Part shown: piece by piece, positions 50,030 through 59,742 of the stretch
Layout of the letters: each line of letters opens with the position of its first letter
Position numbering within the stretch: the first letter of the stretch is position 1
NCBI RefSeq assembly: GCF_022761035.1
Contig: NZ_JAKWJP010000001.1
Location: 1,102,028 to 1,166,027 of the forward strand
DNA length: 64,000 bases
From: Microbacterium sp. SS28
Lineage (GTDB): Bacteria > Actinomycetota > Actinomycetes > Actinomycetales > Microbacteriaceae
Reading direction: 5' to 3'
The notes under the pieces: generated by a model
The model's database searches: none
What the model saw: the letters and a program-made list of their open reading frames with translations, nothing else
Told to the model about the DNA's origin: nothing
Translations under genes and position numbers: made by a program

Positions 50030-51715
50030 ATGCGGCGACAGGCGACGCGGGACGGTGTGACGGTCCAGGCCATCGCGGGCACGCACGCGGTGCTGCTGGG
50101 CATCGACGTGGCGGGGCTCGATCAGCTCGACGCGCTCGGCTTCGCGATCCGCCGACTCGACCATGTCGAGGAGGAGCAGTACTGGCTGCGCGGCATGAAG
50201 GTCTTCCGCTCGGTCGTCCCCGATCCCGCGCCGGGCGAGAACTACTCGCTGCGCTACCACCCCGTGCAGGGGTTCCAGTGGGGCGACTACTCCGCCAAGC
50301 CGGGACGCAAGTACACCTACCGCGTCGCGGTCGTGCACGGACCCGCCTCGGCGCCGACCCTCGGGGCGCGCGTCGACGTCACGGTCACGACCGAGCGCGA
50401 GGACGACGGCAGGCACGGTGTCTGGTTCAATCGCGGCGTCGCGGGCTCGCAGGCGTGGAACGCCAAGTTCGGCGTACCGTCGGACGAGCTCAAGGATCCG
50501 AACTCGAGCGCGTGGGCGTGGCTGTCGCGCGGACTCGGCGAGGCGTTCCTCTCGACCGTCGCGACGGCCGTCGACGGGACGTGGTCGCTGCACGGCGCTT
50601 TCTACGAGTTCACGTGGAGTCCCGCGCTTCTCGCCTTCGGCCTCGCGGCCTCCCGCGGCGCCGACGTGCAGCTCGTCGTGCACGGCCGCGACAAGGACCC
50701 CGACGGCGCCGACGCCGACGACGACGTGACGGCGGCCCGCAATCGCGCGGCGGCCGAAGCGGCGGGCCTGAACCCCCTCGTCACGTGGCGCGTCGCGCCG
50801 AACAAGGGGGCGCTGCAGCACAACAAGTTCCTCGTGCTGAGCCACAACGGCACGCCGGTCGCGGTCTGGACGGGCTCTACCAACCTCACGCAGGGCGCGA
50901 TCTACGGGCACTCGAACGTCGGCCACCTCATCCACGACCCCGCCGTCGCGGCCGCCTTCCTCGCGTACTGGCAGCAGCTGCAGGCCGCGACGACGACGGC
51001 GCAGCTGCGCACGTGGGCGGAGGCCAACAATCCTCTCCCCGCTCCCCTGCCCGTGCCCGTCTTCTCTCCGCGCCGCACGGGCAGCGACCTGCTCGAGGTC
51101 TACGCCGACCTCTTCGACGGCGCCACCTCGAGCGTCCATCTGACAGGAGCGTTCGGCCTCAACGCGGTCTTCCGGGCCCGGCTCGGCATCCCGCGGGACT
51201 ATCCCCGCACCGTACTGCTCGACAAGCAGCCGCCGTACAAGACGCGCATTCCGCACGACGATCCCAACGTCCGGATCGTGTGGGGCGCGCACCTCACGTC
51301 GCAGCTCGAGCAGTGGGCGACCGAGCGGCTGACGGGCTTCAACGGGCACGTGCCGTACATCCACCTCAAGACGATCCTCATCGACCCGCTCACCGACCGC
51401 CCGGCGCTGCTGACAGGCTCGGCGAACTACTCCGAGGCCTCGACCGAGGACAACGAGGAGAACACCCTCGTCCTGCAGACGGGCGGCACCGGCGTGACTT
51501 CGGCGAAGGCGATGAAGCGGATCAGCGACATCTACCTCACGGAGTACCACCGGCTCTTCATGCACCACGTCTTCCGCGCCTTCGGGCAGCCGCCGATGAC
51601 GGGCGTCGTCTCGGGCGGCGACCGCGGCCTCAAGGAGGACAACACGTGGATCGCGCCGCACCTCGCGGGGTGGCGCGCACGCCAGCGGCATCTGTTCGCA
51701 GGGACCTCCGCCTAG
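50030..51715 (+). CDS. Phospholipase-D-like (two-HKD) protein heading the novel cluster
   Basis: The 561-residue protein has an N-terminal domain of about 125 residues (with a fibronectin-like end, RKYTYRVAVVHGP) and a two-repeat PLD region. The first motif is HNKFLVLSHNG with GSTN at residues 264-285, where the usual Asp is Ser. The second is HLKTILIDP with GSAN from residue 445, which is complete. There is no signal peptide or membrane helix. ATG 50030 stands 7 bases after AGAGGA; the ATG at 49982 lacks a ribosome site. Role could be a phosphodiesterase acting on lipid or nucleic acid. It is followed in the same direction by the paralog cluster after 249 bases. Confidence 0.85.
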   Translation: MRRQATRDGVTVQAIAGTHAVLLGIDVAGLDQLDALGFAIRRLDHVEEEQYWLRGMKVFRSVVPDPAPGENYSLRYHPVQGFQWGDYSAKPGRKYTYRVAVVHGPASAPTLGARVDVTVTTEREDDGRHGVWFNRGVAGSQAWNAKFGVPSDELKDPNSSAWAWLSRGLGEAFLSTVATAVDGTWSLHGAFYEFTWSPALLAFGLAASRGADVQLVVHGRDKDPDGADADDDVTAARNRAAAEAAGLNPLVTWRVAPNKGALQHNKFLVLSHNGTPVAVWTGSTNLTQGAIYGHSNVGHLIHDPAVAAAFLAYWQQLQAATTTAQLRTWAEANNPLPAPLPVPVFSPRRTGSDLLEVYADLFDGATSSVHLTGAFGLNAVFRARLGIPRDYPRTVLLDKQPPYKTRIPHDDPNVRIVWGAHLTSQLEQWATERLTGFNGHVPYIHLKTILIDPLTDRPALLTGSANYSEASTEDNEENTLVLQTGGTGVTSAKAMKRISDIYLTEYHRLFMHHVFRAFGQPPMTGVVSGGDRGLKEDNTWIAPHLAGWRARQRHLFAGTSA

Positions 51716-51812
51716 AGAGCGGACGGATGCGGCATCCCCTCATCTCGCATGCCTGCGTGAGCTGACCGCCGTCCCCGCGCACGACGCGACAGCCGTCCTG
51801 GCGCCGCCGCCC

Positions 51813-51836
51813 CGACTCCACCCGAGACCGGAGTCG
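51813..51836 (+). terminator. Weak hairpin between the PLD gene and the paralog cluster
   Basis: CGACTCC (51813-51819) can pair with GGAGTCG (51830-51836), followed by ACCTTTCC. The 249-base gap around it shows no gene. The hairpin could attenuate read-through from the PLD gene, but it is weak. Confidence 0.35.
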
Positions 51837-51964
51837 ACCTTTCCGACGGAACTTTCGCCGCGCGTGTATCAGGCGCGTCGCGGCGCGCTCTGACACCTCG
51901 ACACACCATGACGCGGCCGTCTCTGCGGGCGCGCGGGTCGAGATCCGGACGAAGGAGTCCCGTC

Positions 51965-54286
51965 GTGCTCAACTTCCTGAACCACTTCACCGTCCCGGGC
52001 GTCGAACACGTCACGATCTTCAACGACGACCAGGACACGAAGCTCTTCTACATGGTGCCGGAGCTGCCCTCGCTCCTGAAGCGCGAGGACGGCACGCCCT
52101 CGTTCGCGCTCATCTCGTTCGCCCGCGACTTCACGCTGCTCGCCGACAAGGCGACCGCGCTTCCGACGGGTGAGACCGAGGGCGGCCTGCTGCAGCTCAC
52201 GACGAGCCTCGAGGTGAGCCAGGAGGACCAGCAGAAGATCCGCACCTATATCGCCGGCGGCATGGGGGATTTCGCCTTCCCGCGCTTGAGCGGCAAGCGG
52301 ATCATGCTCATGCGGGCGGGGGCGCTCGCAGGCGGCGACATCAAGCTCACCTACCCCACGTGGGTCGACGGCACCGTCGCGTTCCACCTCTTCCCGAGCG
52401 GAGGCGACACCTTCGTCAAGGCGCTCGAGGGCTCGTCGAAGCCGTCTCTCGTGAACAGCAACCTCGCCTCGTACACCGCACTGCTCGGGCAGGAGGGCGT
52501 GCGGCTCATCCGCAACGCGATCGAGGACGGCTGGAGCCCCGGCACCATCAACTACTCGGTCTCGTTCGTGGCCCGCATCCCGAACCTCAAGGTGCACGTA
52601 TGGGGCGAGTCGCACGACGTCTACAACGAGATCAAAGAGCACTGCACGATCACCGAGACCTACCGCAACGGCAACAGCACGCGCACCTACCGGTACCCGC
52701 AGGTGTCGAGCCTGTCCGAGCTGCGCGACATCTCGACGAACCTGCACATCGAGTACAACCAGGAGGACTTCCGCGCGGCGCCGGCAGGCGGCGAGAGCCC
52801 GTCGAAGGCGATCGAGGACCTCGTCTTCCAGATCGTCAACCAGATGGTGATGCAGAAGTTCCTGAGCCCCGGTTTCGAGCCGGGTCTCAAGGCCGAGAAG
52901 CTCGGCACCGACCCCCTCGCGCACGGTGACGGTGCGAAGATGCCCGGCGGCAACCAGCTGTGGCTCAAGGACTTCGAGCAGCGGATGGACGTCTCGATCG
53001 ACTTCACGTTCGAGGGCTCGACGAACTTCGTCGTCGAGAAGCACCCCAACTCCGAGCTGTTCGCCGTCATCGACAAGGAGCAGGTCAAGAAGTCGATCAT
53101 CGAGGCCGACCTGAGCAAGCCGTACTTCACGCTGCTTGACGTGCCCGTCCAGGTCACGGCGGACTTCGACCGCGATCCCATCGCGGCGATCAAGGTGTTC
53201 CTCGAGTACGACCAGGAGGACGAGCAGGGCGGCGGCCGCAAGCGCCAGGTCGAGGAGTTCCTCTTCGACTCCAACGAGGACCGCTACTACTTCCGCGTCG
53301 TGATGGCGCGGCATCCCGACGGCACCCCCAAGGACGAGTACACCTACCGCAGCCAGATCATCTACAAGGCCAGCGCGAAGTCCCAGGAGCTCGAGCCCGT
53401 CAAGACGACCGACCGCAACCTGATCATCGGCTACGACCAGCTCAACTGCGTCAACGTCGCCGTCTACTGGGGTGCGATCCCGACGGATGCCGTGCAGCAG
53501 GTGCAAGTGTCGTTCCGGTATCCCGGGGTCGACCTGCCGTCCGCCACGGCCGACGTCGTGCTGCGGCTCGATGCTCCGCAGGCGAGCTGGTTCACCTACA
53601 CGGGCGACCAGCGCTCCACCGAGTACGAGTACGACATCACGTTCTTCATGACCGACGGACAGCGCGTCACGCTGCCGACGCAGCGTTCGTCGACGCAGCG
53701 CCTCATCATCAACGCGCCCTTCGAGGACAAGCTGCGGGCGACCTTCGTGCCGCAGGGCAGCTTCCCGCCGGTCGCCTCCATCGTCGTCACCGCGAAGTAC
53801 GTCGACGGCGAGTACGAGAAGAGCGACGTGCACTCGTTCACGAACTCCGCCGAGACGTGGGAGTGGAGCATCGATCTGCGCGACCGCCAGAAGCGGGACT
53901 TCACGTACAAGGTTGACATCACCTACGCGGACGGCTCGTCGGATGCCGGCGAAGAGAAGCCGGGCACCGAGGGCACGATCCTCGTGGGGGACGTCGCCCG
54001 CGACATGCTCCAGGTCGAAGTCGTGCCGGCGCTCCTCGACATGACCAAGTGGAAGCTCGTCATCGTGCGCTTGTCGTACGACGACGGCGCGGGCACGACA
54101 GGCGAGCACACGGTGCAGCTCACGGCCGTCCCGCCCGACCCCGCCGCCCTCAAGTGGACGATCCCGATCAAGGACGCGGGCAAGCGCGGGTTCGCCTACC
54201 AGATCCAGGCGTATGGCAACGCGGGCGAGAAGCACATCGTCGAGCGCACCGAGACGACCGATCCCCTGCTGGTCCTCGAGTTCTGA
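51965..54286 (+). CDS. Cluster paralog A, 773 residues, unknown family
   Basis: I do not recognise a named family. The N-terminal domain opens HVTIFNDDQDTKLFYMVPEL (residues about 15-34) and contains LVNSNLASYTALLGQEGVRL near residue 162, both shared in pattern with the genes at 57182, 59743 and 62053. From about residue 380 the protein consists of about four beta-sandwich-like repeats of about 95 residues, each with an IxVxxxY strand and a closing YxYxVxxxYxDG stretch, for example DFTYKVDITYADGSSDAG. There is no signal peptide, no membrane helix and no cysteine cluster. GTG 51965 lies 7 bases after AAGGAG. Confidence 0.75.
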   Translation: MLNFLNHFTVPGVEHVTIFNDDQDTKLFYMVPELPSLLKREDGTPSFALISFARDFTLLADKATALPTGETEGGLLQLTTSLEVSQEDQQKIRTYIAGGMGDFAFPRLSGKRIMLMRAGALAGGDIKLTYPTWVDGTVAFHLFPSGGDTFVKALEGSSKPSLVNSNLASYTALLGQEGVRLIRNAIEDGWSPGTINYSVSFVARIPNLKVHVWGESHDVYNEIKEHCTITETYRNGNSTRTYRYPQVSSLSELRDISTNLHIEYNQEDFRAAPAGGESPSKAIEDLVFQIVNQMVMQKFLSPGFEPGLKAEKLGTDPLAHGDGAKMPGGNQLWLKDFEQRMDVSIDFTFEGSTNFVVEKHPNSELFAVIDKEQVKKSIIEADLSKPYFTLLDVPVQVTADFDRDPIAAIKVFLEYDQEDEQGGGRKRQVEEFLFDSNEDRYYFRVVMARHPDGTPKDEYTYRSQIIYKASAKSQELEPVKTTDRNLIIGYDQLNCVNVAVYWGAIPTDAVQQVQVSFRYPGVDLPSATADVVLRLDAPQASWFTYTGDQRSTEYEYDITFFMTDGQRVTLPTQRSSTQRLIINAPFEDKLRATFVPQGSFPPVASIVVTAKYVDGEYEKSDVHSFTNSAETWEWSIDLRDRQKRDFTYKVDITYADGSSDAGEEKPGTEGTILVGDVARDMLQVEVVPALLDMTKWKLVIVRLSYDDGAGTTGEHTVQLTAVPPDPAALKWTIPIKDAGKRGFAYQIQAYGNAGEKHIVERTETTDPLLVLEF

Positions 54287-54298
54287 AAGACGACGATC

Positions 54299-56623
54299 AT
54301 GGTCCCCGCAGAGTTCACCGCCATGGCGCTCGCCGCGCCGACACTGCAGTTCCGGCCCCAGGTGCTGACCCAGGTCACCCAGCTCAGGGCGCTCAACCTC
54401 TCGATGCTGCGCACGATGGCCGTCGCGACCCTCGTAGAGAACGCGCCGCGCGTCACCTCTGCGCCCGACCGCGTCGAGCGGGCGCTCGCAGGAGCCGACG
54501 GCACGACCTACTTCGTGCCGCAGGCCCGGATCTCCGAGCGCTCGAAGGCGACGGGCGCTCCGAACGTGTTCCTCGCCAAGAGCGCCGGCGTCGTGACGCT
54601 GCAGGTCTGGTTCGACCTCGTCCTGTTCCCGTCGCTGCCGACCGACTCGAAGCCGCTGCCCGTCGACGGGTACTCCGTGTCGCTCATCCCGGCATCCGGC
54701 GACCCCATCGTGTTCGCGCGGTGCGACGACCTGCCCAGGGGAGACCAGCCCGAGACCGTGCTGTCGCGCCTGTACTGCGAGACGCCCGTCGATCCGAACA
54801 TCATCGTGCCCATCCTCGAGACGCCCGGCACGCGCTTCCTCGTCCAGGGCGACGTGCACTTCACGGTGCAGGACGGCGCGGCCGCGGCACCCGCCGACGG
54901 CATCCGGGTCAGTCCTGCAGGTCGTCTGCGGGTCTTCGACACGCCCGCGCGGGCGATCAGGCTTCCCGATGTCGCGACCATGGTCGCGGCAGCGCCCCGT
55001 GTGCGCGATCACCGCGTGCTGGCCTCGCCGATCATCCGGGACCACCTCGTGGCGACCGACTTCATGGTCGATGCCACGCCCGTCGCCCCCGAACCGGCGT
55101 GGGCCTCGCGCACGGCGCGTCTCTCGCTCGGCGCCGCCGACAACTCGGGCGTCGCGGCGTGCTTCCCGCGGGATGTCATGAACAATCGCGCGATCTACTC
55201 GCAGGTGACGTCGGGCTTCGGCGCCGAACCGTGGTCGGAGTGGGTCGACTCCCCCAACGGCCAGTTCATGGACTCGCCCGTGCCCGACCAGTTCTACGTC
55301 GTGCCCGACGAGTACCGCCTCGCCTTCGACCAGGAGACGAAGCAGCCCGCCATGATGGTGCTCCTCGTGCCGCCGAAGCGCGTCGAGGGCGAGGCCACGC
55401 CGGCGACCTTCGGCAGCGACTACAAGCTGCGCACGCGCTTCAGCGTCGTGCCGTGGATCGATCCGGCCCGCCGCGAGCGACTGCGCGCCGAGATCGCGCG
55501 CCACGCGCGGGTCGCCTATCCCGACCTGCTCGTCGGCGGCATCCGCGAGGCGACGTGCGAGCTGTCGACCGTGCTGCACGAGCTGGGGTCGTCGATCGTC
55601 GGCACCGAGGGGGCGACCGCGGTCGACGGCCTCGGGTTCGACCTCGTACTGGACTGCACGAGCGAGTTCTACAACACCCTCACGCACCTGCTCGTGACCG
55701 AGGGCGTCGAGGCGCAGGTCAAGGCGACCCTCGTGTCGGACGCCGAGCACCCGCGCATCGCGACAGTGCCCGTCAAGCTGCGGCTCGACCGGCCCGCGAC
55801 CGACGTCCTGTCGGCGACGCTCGTGCCGCCCGCTCCGCCCGCCGAGACGGCTCCGGATGCCGCATCCCCCGGCGCCCGCCCCGGCGAAGGCGCACCCGCC
55901 GAGGGCGCACCCGCCGAGCCGGCGCCTGTGGACGGCGCTCCGGCCGAGCCCCTGCCCGTTCCGGTGGCGATGCCCGCCCCCGCGCCCTCGGTGCTGCGCG
56001 TCAGCAACCCGCTCCCCTACGCCGTCACGGTCGGCCGGACCGTCGCGAGCCTTCTCGAGCGCGACGCCGACCTGCCGAGCCCCATCGGCGCCGTGCCCGC
56101 GACGGCCGAGCCGTCGTCGTTCCAGCTGCCGGCGGCCGTGGACGGCATCCCTTCGACGCTCGACGTCGTGCTGACCGCAGAGGTCGGAGACCAGCCGAAG
56201 ATCTTCGGCTCGGTCGGGGTGTCGTTCGAGGGCATCACGATCGACATCGATCCGCAGCAGGTGCTCGCCAAGGCGTACGACACGGGCACGACGGGCTCGG
56301 TCTCGAGCGCCGTCGAGGTGCGCAGCTACCAGCTCGAGCACCCCGAGACGCGTCCGCCCGAGCTCGCCGACGTCTTCGGCCTCGAGGTCGAGATCCGCCG
56401 CTCGGCCGACGCCAAGCCCGTCACGGTGTTCCTCACGACGGATCAGCCGAAGCTCGAGGTGCAGGTCTCGTTCTCCCTGAGCGACATCGTCGCCGGCGCC
56501 CGGCCCGAGCAGCCGACGTTCGAGTGGCGGCGACGCAACATGGGCGGAGCCGGCAACGGCGAATGGTCGGAATGGTCCACGATCACGGGGCGGCAGCTGT
56601 TCGTCTCGCCGACGGGGATGTGA
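54299..56623 (+). CDS. Cluster protein B, 774 residues, unknown family
   Basis: The product has no match I can name. It begins MVPAEFTAMALAAPTLQFRP and reads as beta-rich domains. A segment near 395-490 (SDYKLRTRFSVVPWIDPARR, later LGFDLVLDCTSEFYNTLTHL) recalls the second half of the paralogs' N-terminal domain. A Pro/Ala/Glu linker spans about 510-555 (EGAPAEGAPAEPAPVDGAP). The C-terminal part ends with WRRRNMGGAGNGEWSEWSTI. No signal peptide is seen. It starts 12 bases after the stop of paralog A and ends 5 bases before the next gene. It may be a linker or adaptor between the paralogs. Confidence 0.7.
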   Translation: MVPAEFTAMALAAPTLQFRPQVLTQVTQLRALNLSMLRTMAVATLVENAPRVTSAPDRVERALAGADGTTYFVPQARISERSKATGAPNVFLAKSAGVVTLQVWFDLVLFPSLPTDSKPLPVDGYSVSLIPASGDPIVFARCDDLPRGDQPETVLSRLYCETPVDPNIIVPILETPGTRFLVQGDVHFTVQDGAAAAPADGIRVSPAGRLRVFDTPARAIRLPDVATMVAAAPRVRDHRVLASPIIRDHLVATDFMVDATPVAPEPAWASRTARLSLGAADNSGVAACFPRDVMNNRAIYSQVTSGFGAEPWSEWVDSPNGQFMDSPVPDQFYVVPDEYRLAFDQETKQPAMMVLLVPPKRVEGEATPATFGSDYKLRTRFSVVPWIDPARRERLRAEIARHARVAYPDLLVGGIREATCELSTVLHELGSSIVGTEGATAVDGLGFDLVLDCTSEFYNTLTHLLVTEGVEAQVKATLVSDAEHPRIATVPVKLRLDRPATDVLSATLVPPAPPAETAPDAASPGARPGEGAPAEGAPAEPAPVDGAPAEPLPVPVAMPAPAPSVLRVSNPLPYAVTVGRTVASLLERDADLPSPIGAVPATAEPSSFQLPAAVDGIPSTLDVVLTAEVGDQPKIFGSVGVSFEGITIDIDPQQVLAKAYDTGTTGSVSSAVEVRSYQLEHPETRPPELADVFGLEVEIRRSADAKPVTVFLTTDQPKLEVQVSFSLSDIVAGARPEQPTFEWRRRNMGGAGNGEWSEWSTITGRQLFVSPTGM

Positions 56624-56628
56624 GCGCC

Positions 56629-57144
56629 ATGTCCGCCCTCCCAGACCGCGTCATCGCCTTCGGCGTCGAATGCCGCAGGACCGGCGACGACACCTGGAGC
56701 TATGTCTCGGTCGCACCCTGGCCTCAGCTCGCGCCGGACGGGACGCCGATGATCTCGATCCTCGCGGCGGGCGATCTCGCCTTCGTGCAGCTCAGCGCGC
56801 AGCTCGACCCGCCCGGCGCGGCCCTCGAGCAGGCGAGAGCCGTGCTCGCGGGCGACGCGGACCCGGCATCCGTCACCCTCTCGACCGGAGTGTCCGCCGT
56901 GACCGCGGTCGAGGTGGCCGTCACGACGGGCGACGAGACCCGGATCGTCGCGACCTCGAAGGGCAGCGGCTATGCGCCCTTCGCCGCGGTCTTCTCCCTC
57001 CAGGCGACGGCCGAGGACCGCGAGGCTTTCGAGGCCGCGCTGAGCGGAGAGACCGACCGCGTCGCGATCACCTACGACGTCGTGACCGCCCGCGGTCCGG
57101 CACGCATCAGCGCAGACCTCGCCGACTGGGCACGGATCGACTGA
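56629..57144 (+). CDS. Cluster protein C, 171 residues, unknown family
   Basis: This small soluble protein starts MSALPDRVIAFGVECRRTGD and reads like a single beta-sandwich domain with WSYVSVAPWPQLAPDG near residue 23 and a YDVVTARGPARISADLADW end. The last segment resembles the strand-turn pattern of the repeats in paralogs A, D and E. No catalytic motif or signal peptide is seen. It follows gene B by 5 bases and precedes paralog D by 37 bases with an AAAGGAG ribosome site for the latter. Confidence 0.68.
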   Translation: MSALPDRVIAFGVECRRTGDDTWSYVSVAPWPQLAPDGTPMISILAAGDLAFVQLSAQLDPPGAALEQARAVLAGDADPASVTLSTGVSAVTAVEVAVTTGDETRIVATSKGSGYAPFAAVFSLQATAEDREAFEAALSGETDRVAITYDVVTARGPARISADLADWARID

Positions 57145-57181
57145 CCACCGTCTCTGACGGACGTACGCAAAGGAGTGGCAG

Positions 57182-59719
57182 ATGTTGAAGATCAGCAAGC
57201 AGGAGCTCGTTGACGGGGTCACCGTCTTCGGCGACGACACGTACGACGACGTGTACTACCCCATCCCCGAAGTCCCGCGGTTCCGCACCGACGACAAAGG
57301 CGATCCGGTCTTCCGGTTCCTCAAGTACCGGATGCCGATCGAGCGCGAGGACGGCAAGCGAGGCGGCGGATTCGCGTTCTTCGACACGGAGTTCACCTTC
57401 ACCCCCGCGGCACTCGCCAAGATCAAGGAGGCCCTCGACACCAAGGTGCAGGGCATGGCCGGCAAGCCGGGCTTCCGCGCATCGGTGCCCGGCACGCCCG
57501 AGGCCCACCTCGGCACCATGACCTACACGCGCGGCACCGCGAACCTCCTGCTCAAGGAGGACGGCGGCACGCTCGTCGAGGCCGTGCGAGGCGCCGGCAA
57601 GCCTTCGCTGTTCGGCAAGAACATCGCCGCCTTCATGGTGGAGTTCACACCTGAAGGCGCGACGCTCTTCGAGCAGGCACTGCAGGGAAAGGGCGGCGTC
57701 GTGCAGGTCGTGTACGACCTGAACTTCGTCGCGAAGCTGCCCGAGATCACCGGGCGGGCGTGGTTCGAGGCCGAGAAGTTCTACTCGTACGAGCAGACGA
57801 TCGACATCGACTGGGAGATGTACGGCGATGACGAGTACGTCGACAAGATCACCGAGCAGTTCGAGGATGCCGAGACGATGGGCATCGAGCTCCACCTCGA
57901 TGCCGTCCTGACCGACCCCGTCGCCGATCAGAAGCTCAAGGACAAGGTCCGCTCGATGATGGAGCGGGCGCTGCAGGACGCCGTGCTGCGCAAGATGATC
58001 CCCGACATCGAGGCGGTCCCCAAGGACGACCGCGGGATGCCGGAGGACATCGAGCACCTCAAGCGCTCGTTCGAGACGACCAAGGCGTCGTCGTTCGAGA
58101 TGACCTACCGCGAGAACTCCGCGATCGAGTGGAACATCGTCCCGCAGGGCACGCTGCCCAACATCACGACGATGACCGCGAGCGACGGCAACCCCGTGAA
58201 GTGGAGCGAGCACGCGACAGAGGTCGACCTCAACGACCCCTTCTTCCAGACCCTGCACGTCAAGGTGGGCGTCAACGCCGACTTCGACGCGCTGCCGATC
58301 CACTCGATCGAGGTCAAGCTCGAGTACGACCACGGCTCGCAGCACAAGGTCGAGGAGTACGCGTTCACGAGCCCCGACGGCATCCAGGAATTCAAGACGT
58401 TCATCGACGCCGGCGAGCGCGAGTACAGCTACTCGTACCAGGTCAACTACGTCGGGTCGTCGAAGACGTTCTCTGCCGGCCCCGTCAAGACCGACGACAC
58501 GGTCCTGACGGTCAACGTCGACGACATCGGCCTGCTCGACGCGCTCGTGCAGGCGGGCGACATCGACTGGACCAAGGTCGCGTCGGCGCAGGTCTGGGTC
58601 CGCTACCAGGACACGGGCGTCGAGAAGTTCGAGGAGCAGTTCGCCCTCACGTCCGAGGCGCCCACGCACCGCGTGCAGCACGTGCTCTTCCAGCCGCGAC
58701 GCAAGCCGCTGAGCTACGAGGTCGAGTACTTCCTCACCGACGGGCGCCGCATCAAGATGCCCGAGGAGTCGACCGAGCGCTCGCCCATCCTCATCAACGA
58801 CCCGCTCGGGCGCACGCGCAAGTTCGAGGTGCGCGGAGTCGGCGACTTCGCGAACCGGATCGCGCAGATCTTCCTGGACCTGGTCTACGAGGATGCCGCG
58901 AACGACTACACCGTCGAGCAGTCCGTCGTCCTCTCCGCCGGCAGTGAGGCCGCATCGCAGCCCTACGCCGTGCTCGGCGACGGCGGCGGCACCGTCCGCT
59001 ACAGCGGGTCGATCCGCTACAAGGACGGGACGGTCAAGGAGATCACCTCGACCGTCGCGGACGGCACGATCATGGTCGGCGACGTCGTGTCGCAGAAGCT
59101 CGACGTCACGGTCATCGCGGATCTCATCGACTGGACCCGCGTGCGGCTCGTCCAGGTCGCTCTGCGCCACGGCCCCCAGCCGGGCGGCCAGGCCAAGGAC
59201 ATGATCTTCTCGCCGCAGACGCCCGCGCCGCAGCGATGGGAGCTGCCTCTCGGCGAGGGCGAGACCTCTGCCTACGGCTGGAGCGCCGTCTTCTTCTTCG
59301 CCGACGGCACGCAGGCGACGGTCGGTCCGAATGAGGCCACCGCCCCGTCCCTCGTGCTGCAGCCGCCGGCGGGAACGGGCCCGGTCGCACCGCCCGCGAC
59401 GCCCGTCGCATCCCCGACCCCGGTCGATGCCCCGGCGCCGGTCGTCACGCCGGCTCCCGTCGCGACCCCGGTCGCCGCGCCGACCCCGGCACCCGTCGGC
59501 ACCCCGGCACCCGCCCCGGTCGCGACCCCGGCACCCGCGCCGACGCCCGTCGCGACCCCGGCATCGACGCCGACGCCCGTCGCGACCCCGGCGCCCACTC
59601 CCGTCGCAGCACCGGCGCCGGCGCCCACGCCGACCGCCGCGCCGACGCCCGGCGCGACGCCTCCGCCGCCGCCCATGCCGGGCGCGACACCGCCTCCCCC
59701 GCCCATCCCCGGCGCCTGA
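57182..59719 (+). CDS. Cluster paralog D, 845 residues, with Pro/Ala/Thr-rich C-terminus
   Basis: The N-terminal domain opens GVTVFGDDTYDDVYYPIPEV (residues about 12-31) with FRFLKYRMP next, and contains LFGKNIAAFMVEFTPEGATL near 141. Between about 300 and 715 are about four beta-sandwich-like repeats with pieces such as YSYSYQVNYVG and LSYEVEYFLTDGRRIKM. The last 120 residues are a low-complexity linker of PVATPAPAP-type units ending in PPPPMPGATPPPPPIPGA. The linker looks like a flexible stalk or a docking tail. ATG 57182 has AAAGGAG upstream. No signal peptide or membrane helix is present. Confidence 0.75.
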   Translation: MLKISKQELVDGVTVFGDDTYDDVYYPIPEVPRFRTDDKGDPVFRFLKYRMPIEREDGKRGGGFAFFDTEFTFTPAALAKIKEALDTKVQGMAGKPGFRASVPGTPEAHLGTMTYTRGTANLLLKEDGGTLVEAVRGAGKPSLFGKNIAAFMVEFTPEGATLFEQALQGKGGVVQVVYDLNFVAKLPEITGRAWFEAEKFYSYEQTIDIDWEMYGDDEYVDKITEQFEDAETMGIELHLDAVLTDPVADQKLKDKVRSMMERALQDAVLRKMIPDIEAVPKDDRGMPEDIEHLKRSFETTKASSFEMTYRENSAIEWNIVPQGTLPNITTMTASDGNPVKWSEHATEVDLNDPFFQTLHVKVGVNADFDALPIHSIEVKLEYDHGSQHKVEEYAFTSPDGIQEFKTFIDAGEREYSYSYQVNYVGSSKTFSAGPVKTDDTVLTVNVDDIGLLDALVQAGDIDWTKVASAQVWVRYQDTGVEKFEEQFALTSEAPTHRVQHVLFQPRRKPLSYEVEYFLTDGRRIKMPEESTERSPILINDPLGRTRKFEVRGVGDFANRIAQIFLDLVYEDAANDYTVEQSVVLSAGSEAASQPYAVLGDGGGTVRYSGSIRYKDGTVKEITSTVADGTIMVGDVVSQKLDVTVIADLIDWTRVRLVQVALRHGPQPGGQAKDMIFSPQTPAPQRWELPLGEGETSAYGWSAVFFFADGTQATVGPNEATAPSLVLQPPAGTGPVAPPATPVASPTPVDAPAPVVTPAPVATPVAAPTPAPVGTPAPAPVATPAPAPTPVATPASTPTPVATPAPTPVAAPAPAPTPTAAPTPGATPPPPPMPGATPPPPPIPGA

Positions 59720-59742
59720 GCCTTCGAGTCGAGCGAGGAATC

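Noticed and set aside
51869..56341. Very long minus-strand open frame (about 1490 codons) opposite paralogs A and B
   Set aside because: The product is Arg/Asp/Val-biased low-complexity text typical of the antisense of GC-rich genes. The plus-strand frames have ribosome sites and paralogous domains.
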